Source: Pseudomonas fluorescens (lineage in GTDB: Bacteria > Pseudomonadota > Gammaproteobacteria > Pseudomonadales > Pseudomonadaceae). From it: 64,000 nt of DNA. Shown one piece after another: positions 44,313 through 52,477 of this stretch; the first letter of the stretch is position 1; every line of letters begins with the position of its first letter. Made by a program: the position numbers and the translations under genes. Where the stretch lies: positions 186,001 to 250,000 of the forward strand of contig NZ_CABVHY010000004.1 of the NCBI RefSeq assembly GCF_902497875.1. Direction: 5' to 3'. Under the pieces are notes generated by a model. The model saw nothing but the letters and a program-made list of their open reading frames with translations, did not search any database and was not told where the DNA came from.

Positions 44313-44794
44313 TGAAAATCCTGGTCGCCGGCATCGGCAATATCTTCATGGGCGATGACGGTTTTGGCTGCGAGGTCGCCGGCCGACTGAGTCAGCGCAA
44401 GGTGCCGGCCGGTGTCGACGTGGTGGACTTCGGCATCCGCGGCCTGGACCTCGGTTATGCGCTGATGGATGGCTACGAAGTGGTGATCCTGATCGACACC
44501 GTGGACCGTGGCGAAGCGCCGGGCACCCTGTATCTGATCGAGCCCGAGATCGGCGACGCGGCGGCGCCGGCACGCGGTGAACAGCTGATGGCACCCCACG
44601 GCATGGACCCGGCCAGCGTCCTGCGCTTCATTGCCGCGCTCGATCAACGGCGCCCACGGGTGCTGATGGTCTGCTGTCAGCCGGCGTTCCTGGGGGGAGA
44701 ACAGGGGCATATGGGCTTGAGCGAAGAGGTCACCCAATCCGTCGACAAGGCGCTAACCGAGGTTCTCGGTTTGGTGGACGAGTTACTGGCATAA
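44309..44794 (+). CDS. Hydrogenase maturation endopeptidase (HyaD/HoxM family)
   Basis: A 161-residue protease that removes the large-subunit C-terminal tail after Ni insertion. The N-terminal AGIGNIFMGDDGFGCEVAGR carries the Asp that senses nickel, DFGIRGLDLGYALMDGYE the second conserved Asp region, and VILIDTVDRG the DTVD motif; a C-terminal APHGMDPASVLRF holds the His. It is a single-operon, HhyL-specific protease by context. Either of two overlapping ATGs (44309 or 44312) may be used; GGGGGAA is just upstream. Confidence 0.9.
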   Translation: MMKILVAGIGNIFMGDDGFGCEVAGRLSQRKVPAGVDVVDFGIRGLDLGYALMDGYEVVILIDTVDRGEAPGTLYLIEPEIGDAAAPARGEQLMAPHGMDPASVLRFIAALDQRRPRVLMVCCQPAFLGGEQGHMGLSEEVTQSVDKALTEVLGLVDELLA

Positions 44795-44830
44795 GTGCAA
44801 CAGGAGCCTGCAAGCTCCGGGAGGATCGCG

Positions 44831-44938
44831 ATGAGTGGCTGGACGATTTTCTGGGTTTTTCTGTTGGTGGTGATCGTCGTTCTGGTGGTGGTGAATTTCC
44901 ACGACATCAAACGCTATTTCAGAATCCGCAATATGTGA
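44831..44938 (+). CDS. 35-residue single-pass membrane peptide (DUF6893-like)
   Basis: A tiny gene with a strong GGGAGGA 5 nt before ATG. It encodes MSGWTIFWVFLLVVIVVLVV then a short cytoplasmic tail, FHDIKRYFRIRNM. One membrane helix precedes a D-I-K-R-Y-x-R-I-R-x-M ending that I recognise from very small proteins in group 1h operons of Actinobacteria. It sits between the maturation protease and hypF. It might tether the otherwise soluble hydrogenase to the membrane or quinone pool; this is inference. It is too short for usual gene finders. Confidence 0.8.
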   Translation: MSGWTIFWVFLLVVIVVLVVVNFHDIKRYFRIRNM

Positions 44939-44969
44939 TCCCGAGCACCGCTTGGTCTGGGAGATGGCA

Positions 44970-47372
44970 ATGGTGATGGCTTGCAAAGGGTGTGATCAGG
45001 TTTTGCATGCAGCGGCAGGTGCCGGTGAAGTGATTCGTGTCAGAGGTTTGGTGCAAGGCGTGGGTTTCAGACCCACCGTCTGGCGTCTGGCCCGCGATTG
45101 CGGGCTGTACGGAGACGTCTGCAATGACGCCGAAGGCGTGCTGATTCGCATCTGGGGCACGCGTGCGGACCGCGAGCAGTTTCTCAAGCGTCTTCGCGAA
45201 GAAGCCCCGCCGCTATCGCGGATCGACTCACTCGAGTCCATGGCGCTGAGCGGACAGTCGCCGCTGAGCGATTTTCGTATCGTCAAAAGCTCCGGCGGGC
45301 GGGTGCATACCGGGATAGTCGCCGACGCCGCGACCTGTGCGGCCTGTTTGCGCGAAGTGTTTGACCCCGTCAATCGGCGCTACCGTTACGCCTTCACCAA
45401 TTGCACCCATTGCGGGCCGCGGATGTCGATTGTCCGTGCCATCCCCTATGACCGCGGCACTACCAGCATGGGGGCATTTACCCTGTGCCCGGCCTGCCTG
45501 CGCGAATATCGGGATCCCGCCGACCGGCGCTTCCATGCTCAACCCAATGCCTGCCCTGTATGCGGGCCGCGGCTATGGCTCGAAGCTGCCAGTGGATCCG
45601 CGGTCGATTGCAGTGGTGATCCACTCAAAGCGACCCGCCGCTTGCTCAAGGCCGGGCACATCGTGGCCATCAAAGGCATTGGCGGCGTGCATCTGGCTTG
45701 CGATGCCTCGAATGCCAGCGCCGTGGCTCGACTGCGCCAACGCAAGCGCCGCGAGCATAAACCCTTCGCCCTGATGGCCCGCGATACGGCAATGATCCGC
45801 CGCTATTGCAGCCTGGACCCGGCGCAAACCGCGCTGCTGCAGGAGCCCGCCGCGCCGATCGTGCTGCTGCCCATCGAGGGCCCGGAACGCCTGGCCGATG
45901 GCGTGGCTCCCCGGCAGTGCTGCTACGGTTTCATGCTGCCTTACTCGCCCCTGCACCATCTGTTGATGGCCGGCCTGCAGGCACCGATCGTGCTCACCAG
46001 CGGTAACCGCAGTGAAGAACCGCAGTGCATAGGCAACGACGAGGCCCGTGAACGCTTGGGCGATATCGCTGACGCATTGCTGCTGAACGACCGGGAGATC
46101 GTCAACCGGCTGGACGACTCGGTGGCCAGGCTGGTGGACGACAGTCCCGCCCTGTTGCGTCGCGCTCGTGGCTATGCGCCGACGCCGCTGCGCTTGCCTG
46201 CGAGCTTTGGCGCTGCACCTGCGGTCTTGGCCCTGGGCGGCGAACTGAAGAACAGTTTTTGTCTGATAAAGGACGGTCAGGCGATTCTCTCCCAGCATCT
46301 CGGCGATCTGGCCAACGCCAGCGCCAACGCGGCCTACCGCCAGACCCTGGCGCTGTACCAGCAGCTGTTCGAGTTCCAGCCACAGGTGCTGGCGATTGAC
46401 TGCCACCCCGACTACCTGCCGAGTAAGTTCGGCCGCGAGTGGGCTGCGGAAAAGGGCCTGAAGCTGGTCGAAGTTCAGCATCACCACGCGCATATCGCCG
46501 CCTGCCTGGCCGATAACGCTGTCGAACTGGATTCGCCGCCGGTGCTCGGCATTGCGCTGGATGGCACCGGTTATGGCGATGACGCCAGCCTGTGGGGCGC
46601 TGAGTTCCTGCTCGCCGACTACCATGGCTATCGGCGCCTGGCCAGCCTGGCAACGGTCGCCATGCCGGGCGGCGAAGTGGCTATCGAGCAACCCTGGCGC
46701 ATGGCCTATGCCCACCTGCGGCGCGTCGCGCAATGGTCAGTACTGATCAAGCAATTTGGCGATCTGCCGTACTTCCAGATGCTGGCGGACAAACCCCTGG
46801 CAACCTTGGACGGCATGCTCGCAACAGGCTTCAACAGCCCCCTGTGCAGCTCCTGCGGACGCCTGTTCGACGCGGTTGCAGCGGTCATTGGCCTGTGCCA
46901 ACAGGTTAGTTACGAGGGTCAGGCGGCTATTGAGCTGGAGGCCGCCGTCGATGCATCGGCGCTGGCCGACCACCCGGGCTATCCCTTTGCGATTGTGTCG
47001 GACGACGGCCTGCCACGCCTGGAGCCGCAACCGATGTGGCAGGCGCTGTTGACTGACCTGCACACAGGTGTGGCCCGCGGGGTGATAGCGGCGCGCTTCC
47101 ATCTCGGCCTGGCGCAAGCCGTTGTTCAGATGATCGAACACCTGACGCAACTGCATGGCGATCTCTGGTCCGGGCGCATTGCGCTGTCGGGCGGGGTATT
47201 GCAGAACGCGGTACTGACCCGCGAGCTGATCCAGCGCCTTGAATTTCGTGGCTTGCAGGTGCTGCGCCAGGCACGGGTGCCGGCCAACGACGGCGGGCTG
47301 AGCCTGGGCCAGGCGGCAGTCGCCACGGCGCAAACCCTCGCGGCACAAGAGGAGCGGCAACCATGTGCGTAG
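44970..47372 (+). CDS. hypF: Carbamoyltransferase HypF
   Basis: An 800-residue enzyme that makes the thiocarbamate precursor of the Fe-bound cyanide ligands from carbamoyl phosphate and ATP. Order: acylphosphatase domain (RGLVQGVGFRPTVWRLARD); two zinc-finger pairs (CAACLREV/CTHCGPRMS and CPACLREY/CPVCGPRLW); a YrdC-like domain (KAGHIVAIKGIGGVHLACDA); a Kae1-like domain with VEVQHHHAHIAACLAD and GTGYGDD. The ATG at 44970 follows GGGAG by 6 nt; other in-frame starts (44952, 44964, 44976) exist. The end overlaps hypC by 10 nt. Confidence 0.95.
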   Translation: MVMACKGCDQVLHAAAGAGEVIRVRGLVQGVGFRPTVWRLARDCGLYGDVCNDAEGVLIRIWGTRADREQFLKRLREEAPPLSRIDSLESMALSGQSPLSDFRIVKSSGGRVHTGIVADAATCAACLREVFDPVNRRYRYAFTNCTHCGPRMSIVRAIPYDRGTTSMGAFTLCPACLREYRDPADRRFHAQPNACPVCGPRLWLEAASGSAVDCSGDPLKATRRLLKAGHIVAIKGIGGVHLACDASNASAVARLRQRKRREHKPFALMARDTAMIRRYCSLDPAQTALLQEPAAPIVLLPIEGPERLADGVAPRQCCYGFMLPYSPLHHLLMAGLQAPIVLTSGNRSEEPQCIGNDEARERLGDIADALLLNDREIVNRLDDSVARLVDDSPALLRRARGYAPTPLRLPASFGAAPAVLALGGELKNSFCLIKDGQAILSQHLGDLANASANAAYRQTLALYQQLFEFQPQVLAIDCHPDYLPSKFGREWAAEKGLKLVEVQHHHAHIAACLADNAVELDSPPVLGIALDGTGYGDDASLWGAEFLLADYHGYRRLASLATVAMPGGEVAIEQPWRMAYAHLRRVAQWSVLIKQFGDLPYFQMLADKPLATLDGMLATGFNSPLCSSCGRLFDAVAAVIGLCQQVSYEGQAAIELEAAVDASALADHPGYPFAIVSDDGLPRLEPQPMWQALLTDLHTGVARGVIAARFHLGLAQAVVQMIEHLTQLHGDLWSGRIALSGGVLQNAVLTRELIQRLEFRGLQVLRQARVPANDGGLSLGQAAVATAQTLAAQEERQPCA

Positions 47373-47638
47373 GCATCCCTGGACAAATCGTCGAGATCGT
47401 CGATGCGGCGACCGACACCGCCACCGTGGAGATCGGCGGCATCCGCCGCGCGATCAATATTTCTTGCGTGGTCGGCGACGGTCGCAGCCACGCCGATTGC
47501 CTTGGTGAATGGGTGCTGGTGCACGTCGGTTTTGCCATGAGCCGGATCGATGAACAAGAGGCGATCAAGACCCTCGAACTGCTCCAGGCGCTGGGCGAAA
47601 TGGCCGAAGAAATGCGCCTGATGCAGGACAACCGATAG
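47363..47638 (+). CDS. hypC: Hydrogenase assembly chaperone HypC
   Basis: A 91-residue chaperone. It starts MCVGIPGQIVEI with the essential Cys2 that docks HypD and the large subunit, then VEIGGIRRAINISCVV and GEWVLVHVGFAMSRIDEQEA. It shuttles Fe(CN)2CO from HypD to apo-HhyL. It overlaps hypF by 10 nt and precedes the SIS gene by 12 nt. Confidence 0.95.
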   Translation: MCVGIPGQIVEIVDAATDTATVEIGGIRRAINISCVVGDGRSHADCLGEWVLVHVGFAMSRIDEQEAIKTLELLQALGEMAEEMRLMQDNR

Positions 47639-47650
47639 GGAGGCACGACC

Positions 47651-48337
47651 ATGTCCCAAGGTGATAGTCCACTGCGTGGCTTGTACCCGTTCTTGCACGG
47701 CGACAAGCAAGAGGTCGGCGCGCTCGATGCGGCGCTGCTCGAATCCGTGCAACAAAAGGCCGCCCACAGCGTCGAGGTCAAACAACGGTTTTTTGCCGAA
47801 AACGCCGAGGCTGTGGTGGCGACCGCTCGCGCCATTGCCGCGGTTTATCGGCGAGGTGGGCGGATGTTGTCGATGGGCAACGGCGGTTCTTCCTGCGACG
47901 CCGCGCACTTCGCGGTGGAGTTCCTGCACCCGATCACCGCTGGCCGGCCGGCCTTGACCGCCACCAACCTGGCGGCCGATCAGGCGATGATGACGGCGGT
48001 GGGTAACGACGTCGGCTTCGATCACATTTTCGTCCGTCAGCTGATTGCGCTGGGGCGGCCAGGGGACGGGTTGGTAGGATTTTCCACCAGTGGTAACTCG
48101 GGCAACCTGCTCAAGGCGTATGCCAAGGCCCGGGAAATGGGCATGACCACCATCGGCCTGGCCGGTGGCGACGGAGGGGCAATGGCTCGCTCGGCGGACC
48201 TCGATCATTGCCTGGTGGTGCCCACCGACAGCATCCACCGCATCCAGGAAGTGCATGTCGCCACCTACCACATTCTCTGGGACCTGGTGCACACCTTGCT
48301 CGCCGATGAGCGCGGCGGCCTGGAGGCCCGGCCATGA
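47651..48337 (+). CDS. SIS-domain phosphoheptose-isomerase-like protein in the hyp operon
   Basis: A 228-residue protein of the GmhA type. It has SIS landmarks GRMLSMGNGGSSCDAAHFAV, LVGFSTSGNSGNLLKAYAKA and GLAGGDGGAMARSADLD, and HxQE-like EVHVATYHILWD at the C-terminus. GmhA isomerises sedoheptulose 7-phosphate in LPS heptose synthesis, but Pseudomonas has a dedicated gmhA elsewhere, and this copy sits between hypC and hypD with an ATGA overlap into hypD. SIS genes recur in hyp operons of Actinobacteria and Frankia with unknown function. The predicted N-terminal extension of about 40 residues is unusual for GmhA. Confidence 0.85.
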   Translation: MSQGDSPLRGLYPFLHGDKQEVGALDAALLESVQQKAAHSVEVKQRFFAENAEAVVATARAIAAVYRRGGRMLSMGNGGSSCDAAHFAVEFLHPITAGRPALTATNLAADQAMMTAVGNDVGFDHIFVRQLIALGRPGDGLVGFSTSGNSGNLLKAYAKAREMGMTTIGLAGGDGGAMARSADLDHCLVVPTDSIHRIQEVHVATYHILWDLVHTLLADERGGLEARP

Positions 48338-49509
48338 AGTTCGTCGATGAGTTCCGCGACCCGGCCAAGGCCCGGGTGCTGGTGAAGCAGATCGAGAAGC
48401 TGGTGCTGCGGATCCCGGTGTGCCGCAAGCGCCCGCTGCAACTGATGGAAGTCTGTGGCGGCCACACCCACTCGATCTTCAAGTACGGCATCGAGCAGAT
48501 GCTGCCCGACGCCATCGAACTGGTGCACGGCCCCGGTTGCCCGGTGTGCGTGCTGCCCATGGGCCGGGTCGATGACTGCGTGGCGCTGGCGCAGCACCCG
48601 AACATCATCTTCACCACCTTCGGTGACGCCATGCGCGTCCCCGGTTCGAAAAAGAGCCTGCTGCAGGCCAAGGCCGAAGGCGCTGATGTACGCCTGGTCT
48701 ACTCGCCCATGGACGCGCTGAAAATCGCTCGCGACAACCCGGCCCGCGAAATAGTGTTCTTCGCCCTGGGCTTCGAAACCACCATGCCGTCCACCGCCCT
48801 GACCATCCTGCGGGCCGACGCCGAGAATCTTGAAAACTTCTCGGTGTTCTGCAACCACATCACCATCATCCCGACCATCAAGGCGATCCTCGACTCGCCG
48901 GAACTGACCCTGGACGGCTTCCTCGGCCCCGGCCACGTGAGCATGGTGATCGGCAGCGAACCCTATGAATTCATCGCCAGGCACTACAAAAAACCTTTGG
49001 TGATTTCCGGCTTTGAACCCCTCGATATCCTGCAGTCGTTGTGGATGCTCACCCAACAACTCGCCGAAGGTCGTTGCGAGGTGGAAAACCAGTACCAGCG
49101 AGTGGTCCCCGACGCTGGCAACAACCCGGCCCTGCGTGCGGTACAAAAGGTCTTCCAGTTGCGCGAGTTCTTCGAGTGGCGCGGGCTCGGCTCGATCGAC
49201 CATTCGGGGGTCAAGCTGCGCGAGGCCTATGCGCGCTTCGACGCCGAGCGCAAATACCCGGTGCCGAACCTGAAGATCGCCGACCCCAAGTCCTGCCAGT
49301 GCGGCGAAGTCCTCAAGGGCGTGATAAAACCCTGGCAGTGCAAGGTATTCGGCACCGCCTGCACCCCGGAGATGCCCCTGGGCTCGTTGATGGTCTCCAG
49401 CGAAGGGGCCTGCGCCGCCGTATACAACTACGGGCGCATCGACCTGGTGGACATTCTCAAACAACGCGAAGCCACTGCCGATGAAACCCACAGGGAGCAC
49501 CAGACATGA
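48334..49509 (+). CDS. hypD: Hydrogenase maturation factor HypD
   Basis: A 391-residue Fe-S protein that assembles Fe(CN)2CO with HypC. It has LMEVCGGHTHSIFKYGIEQM, HGPGCPVCVLPMGRVDD (the redox and Fe-binding Cys), FFALGFETTMPSTA and the C-terminal 4Fe-4S Cys set in SCQCGEVLKGVIKPWQCKVF and GTACTP. Complete length. The start overlaps the SIS gene, and the stop overlaps hypE, both by ATGA. Confidence 0.95.
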   Translation: MKFVDEFRDPAKARVLVKQIEKLVLRIPVCRKRPLQLMEVCGGHTHSIFKYGIEQMLPDAIELVHGPGCPVCVLPMGRVDDCVALAQHPNIIFTTFGDAMRVPGSKKSLLQAKAEGADVRLVYSPMDALKIARDNPAREIVFFALGFETTMPSTALTILRADAENLENFSVFCNHITIIPTIKAILDSPELTLDGFLGPGHVSMVIGSEPYEFIARHYKKPLVISGFEPLDILQSLWMLTQQLAEGRCEVENQYQRVVPDAGNNPALRAVQKVFQLREFFEWRGLGSIDHSGVKLREAYARFDAERKYPVPNLKIADPKSCQCGEVLKGVIKPWQCKVFGTACTPEMPLGSLMVSSEGACAAVYNYGRIDLVDILKQREATADETHREHQT

Positions 49510-50603
49510 GGCTACCCGACCCACTGAATCTGCTCCTCGAGCAACCACCTGCGCGTATTCGTCAGCGCAGCGGCAAGGTGCGCGGCGACACCATCACCCT
49601 CGCTCATGGCAGCGGTGGCAAGGCCATGCGCGACCTGGTGGACGATGTATTCGTCGGTACCTTCGACAACCCGCTGCTGGCACCGCTGGAAGATCAGGCG
49701 CGCTTCGCCTTGAGCGACCTGGCCAGACGCGGTGACCGCCTGGCGTTCACCACCGACTCCTATGTGGTCGATCCGCTGTTCTTTGCCGGGGCCAATATTG
49801 GCGACCTGGCGGTCAACGGTACGGTCAACGACCTGGCGGTGTCTGGCGCCCTGCCCCTTTATTTGTCCTGTGCGGTGATCCTCGAAGAGGGATTCCCGGT
49901 GGCCGACTTGCGGCGCATCGTCGCTTCCATGCAGCAGGCTGCGCAAGTCGCCGGGGTGCAGATCGTCACGGGCGACACCAAGGTGGTGGAGCGTGGCGCG
50001 GTGGACAAACTCTTTATCAACACCTGCGGCATCGGTGTGATTCCGGCGGGGGTCAACATCGCCGCCACCCGTGCCCGGCCCGGCGACAAGGTCCTGGTCA
50101 ATGGCTACATCGGCGACCATGGCGTGGCAATCCTCGCCGCCCGTGACGACCTGGCGCTGGATGTGCCGATCAGCAGCGACTGCCAGCCACTGCACGGCCT
50201 GATTGCGGCGCTGCTCAAGGCCTGCCCGGATGTGCACTGCCTGCGCGATGCCACACGCGGCGGCATCGCCACGGTGCTGAACGAGTTCGCCCAGGCCGCC
50301 GATGTCTGCGTCAACCTCGATGAACCGACCATTCCGGTGCGCGAAGCGGTCAAGGGCGTGTCGGAGATCCTCGGTCTCGACCCGCTGTATTTCGCCAACG
50401 AGGGCAAGCTGGTGGCCGTGGTCCCCGGCCATCTGGCCGAGGCTGCGCTGACGGCGATGCGCACACACCCGGCCGGTGTCGACGCGGCGATCATCGGTGA
50501 GATCGGCGCCAGCCCGGTCGGCTGCGTGATCATGCACACCGCTTTCGGTGGAGAACGCATCGTCGACATGCTGATCGGTGAACAACTGCCGAGGATCTGC
50601 TGA
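49506..50603 (+). CDS. hypE: Hydrogenase maturation factor HypE
   Basis: A 365-residue PurM/AIR-synthase-family ATPase that dehydrates the HypF-made thiocarboxamide to thiocyanate on its C-terminal Cys. It shows ITLAHGSGGKAMRDLVDDVF, FTTDSYVVDPLFFAGANIGD and DATRGGIATVLNEFAQAA. It ends in the required Pro-Arg-Ile-Cys. Start overlaps hypD by 4 nt and its stop shares a base with the hypA start. Confidence 0.95.
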   Translation: MRLPDPLNLLLEQPPARIRQRSGKVRGDTITLAHGSGGKAMRDLVDDVFVGTFDNPLLAPLEDQARFALSDLARRGDRLAFTTDSYVVDPLFFAGANIGDLAVNGTVNDLAVSGALPLYLSCAVILEEGFPVADLRRIVASMQQAAQVAGVQIVTGDTKVVERGAVDKLFINTCGIGVIPAGVNIAATRARPGDKVLVNGYIGDHGVAILAARDDLALDVPISSDCQPLHGLIAALLKACPDVHCLRDATRGGIATVLNEFAQAADVCVNLDEPTIPVREAVKGVSEILGLDPLYFANEGKLVAVVPGHLAEAALTAMRTHPAGVDAAIIGEIGASPVGCVIMHTAFGGERIVDMLIGEQLPRIC

Positions 50604-50944
50604 TGCACGAGCTGTCCATCACCCAGAGCATTGTCGAAGCCTGCAACGAGCGCGCTGCGGGGGCGCGGGTGTTGCGGGTCACGCTGGAGGTCGGCAGTTT
50701 GTCCTGCGTGATGCCGGACGCCCTGCGCTTTTGCTACGAGGTGGTCTGCGAAGGCACGCCGCTGCAAGGCTCGACCCTTGAGATCATCCGCATTCCCGGC
50801 CTCAGCCGCTGCCACGATTGCGGTGCAACGGTGCAAATGGACGACCTGCTGTCCAGCTGTCATTGCGGTTCGATCAATCTGGAGCGTCCGCGCGGTGGCG
50901 ACCAGCTGCGGATCAAGTCGATGGAAATAGAGGAGGCAGCCTGA
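50603..50944 (+). CDS. hypA: Nickel insertion protein HypA
   Basis: A 113-residue nickel metallochaperone. It begins MHELSITQSIVEACNERA with the Ni-binding His2, then has a zinc site made of C-x2-C (RCHDCGA) and a short C-x-C (SCHCGS) rather than the usual C-x2-C. This shortened second pair is also what I recall from actinobacterial HypA. It passes Ni to the large subunit together with HypB. It overlaps hypE by one base and hypB by one. Confidence 0.93.
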   Translation: MHELSITQSIVEACNERAAGARVLRVTLEVGSLSCVMPDALRFCYEVVCEGTPLQGSTLEIIRIPGLSRCHDCGATVQMDDLLSSCHCGSINLERPRGGDQLRIKSMEIEEAA

Positions 50945-51753
50945 TGTGTACCACCTGCGGTTGCTCCGATGGCGCCGGGGCGAGGATCACCGACTTGACC
51001 GGCAGCAAGCTGCAACGGGTCACCGAGCAGCAGCTGCAAGGCCTGCCTATGCGCAGGCGGCAGCACGAACCTGCACACTCACATGCCCAGGTGCATGGCA
51101 CCACCCTCAATCTCGAGCAGGAGATTCTGGCCAAGAACAACCGTCTGGCCGAGCTCAATCGCCAGTGGCTCAAAGACCGCAACATTCTGCTGCTGAACCT
51201 GATGAGCTCCCCCGGTGCCGGTAAAACCACCTTGCTCGAGCACACCCTGCGTGACCTTGCCGGTGATCTTTCGATCAGCGTGGTCGAAGGCGACCAGGAA
51301 ACCCTGTTCGATGCCGAGCGCATCCGCGCCACTGGCTGCCCGGCGGTGCAGGTCAATACCGGAACCGGCTGCCACCTGGAAGCCGGAATGCTCGCCGGCG
51401 CGCTCAAGCAGCTCGCGCCTGCGGCCAACTCGCTGGTCATGGTGGAAAACGTCGGCAACCTGGTCTGCCCTGCCCTGTTCGATCTTGGCGAACGGGCCAA
51501 GGTGGTCATCCTCTCGGTCACCGAAGGTGCCGACAAGCCGCTCAAGTACCCGCACATGTTCAGAGCCTCGAGCCTGATGATCATCAGCAAGATCGACCTG
51601 CTGCCCTATGTGGATTTCGACCTGGATGCCTGCATTGCCTTCGCCCGTCGGATCAATCCCGACATCGAAGTGCTGCCACTCTCCGCGACCCGCGGCGAGG
51701 GATTGCCCCACTGGTACGCCTGGTTGCGCGGCCAACTGTTCAGCGCCGTCTGA
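50944..51753 (+). CDS. hypB: Nickel-delivery GTPase HypB
   Basis: A 269-residue SIMIBI-class GTPase. The N-terminal MCTTCGCSD holds a high-affinity Ni-binding Cys set, followed by a short His-containing linker (QHEPAHSHAQVHG). The GTP site has the P-loop SSPGAGKTTLLE, the switch region VEGDQET, and metal/dimer ligands in TGTGCHLEAGML, with SKIDLLPY for guanine specificity. It pairs with HypA to load Ni into HhyL. The start abuts the hypA stop (TGATG). Confidence 0.95.
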   Translation: MCTTCGCSDGAGARITDLTGSKLQRVTEQQLQGLPMRRRQHEPAHSHAQVHGTTLNLEQEILAKNNRLAELNRQWLKDRNILLLNLMSSPGAGKTTLLEHTLRDLAGDLSISVVEGDQETLFDAERIRATGCPAVQVNTGTGCHLEAGMLAGALKQLAPAANSLVMVENVGNLVCPALFDLGERAKVVILSVTEGADKPLKYPHMFRASSLMIISKIDLLPYVDFDLDACIAFARRINPDIEVLPLSATRGEGLPHWYAWLRGQLFSAV

Positions 51754-51762
51754 GAGGGCATC

Positions 51763-52467
51763 ATGTTCGAACTGCTGATCCTCGGTTTTCTGCTGGGAAT
51801 GCGCCACTCCATGGAAGCCGACCATGTCGCTGCCGTGGCAACCCTCACCACTGGCAGCCGCGGCACCCGCGAGGCGATTTTGCTGGGAGCGGCCTGGGGC
51901 CTGGGACACACCCTTACCTTGCTGGTGGTGTTCGGCCTGGTGTTGTCCATGGACGGAGTGATCCCCGAGCGCCTGGCACAAGGGCTCGAAGGCGCGGTCG
52001 GGGTGATGCTGATCCTGCTGGGTCTGGACCTGATACGGCGCATGCGCCGCGAGCGGGTGCATTTTCATCTGCATCGCCATGCTGACAACACCCTGCACGT
52101 GCACGCCCACTCCCATGCCGGTGACAGGGGGCCGCACAGCCTGAATCACGCGCATCCACACCCCCGGCAATTCCCGCTGCGGGCACTTTGCGTTGGCCTG
52201 ATGCATGGGCTGGCCGGCTCGGCGGCGCTGATTCTGCTGACCCTGGGCCACGTCTCGTCACCGCTGACCGGGCTGGTCTACGTCGGCCTGTTCGGCCTCG
52301 GTTCGATTGCCGGCATGGCTCTGTTGTCGTTGATTATCAGCGTGCCGCTGCACAGCGTGCGGCACATCACCTGGCTGTGTAACGGCCTGCAAGCTTCGGT
52401 CGCCGTGACGACCATTGCCATAGGCAGCCTGCTGGTTTATCAGAACTACCTGACGCCGCTCGTGTGA
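51763..52467 (+). CDS. Nickel permease of the NiCoT/UreH superfamily with His-rich loop
   Basis: A 234-residue inner-membrane protein with about six helices. LLGMRHSMEADHVAAVATLT carries the R-H-x2-E-A-D-H signature (compare H-x2-DADH of NiCoT), and ALCVGLMHGLAGSAALILLT the second conserved His. A cytoplasmic loop between them is very His-rich (HFHLHRHADNTLHVHAHSHA and NHAHPHPRQ), likely for metal binding. It closes the hydrogenase operon, so Ni uptake for HypA/HypB is the obvious role; a His-rich loop is also seen in the RcnA exporter, so export is not excluded. It converges with pqqB (10-nt gap). Confidence 0.83.
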   Translation: MFELLILGFLLGMRHSMEADHVAAVATLTTGSRGTREAILLGAAWGLGHTLTLLVVFGLVLSMDGVIPERLAQGLEGAVGVMLILLGLDLIRRMRRERVHFHLHRHADNTLHVHAHSHAGDRGPHSLNHAHPHPRQFPLRALCVGLMHGLAGSAALILLTLGHVSSPLTGLVYVGLFGLGSIAGMALLSLIISVPLHSVRHITWLCNGLQASVAVTTIAIGSLLVYQNYLTPLV

Positions 52468-52477
52468 GGGGCAGCGG

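Noticed and set aside
47651..48337. Assignment as the housekeeping gmhA of LPS synthesis
   Set aside because: Its operon position between hypC and hypD, overlapping start, and N-terminal extension argue for a hydrogenase-linked paralogue; pseudomonads usually keep gmhA elsewhere.
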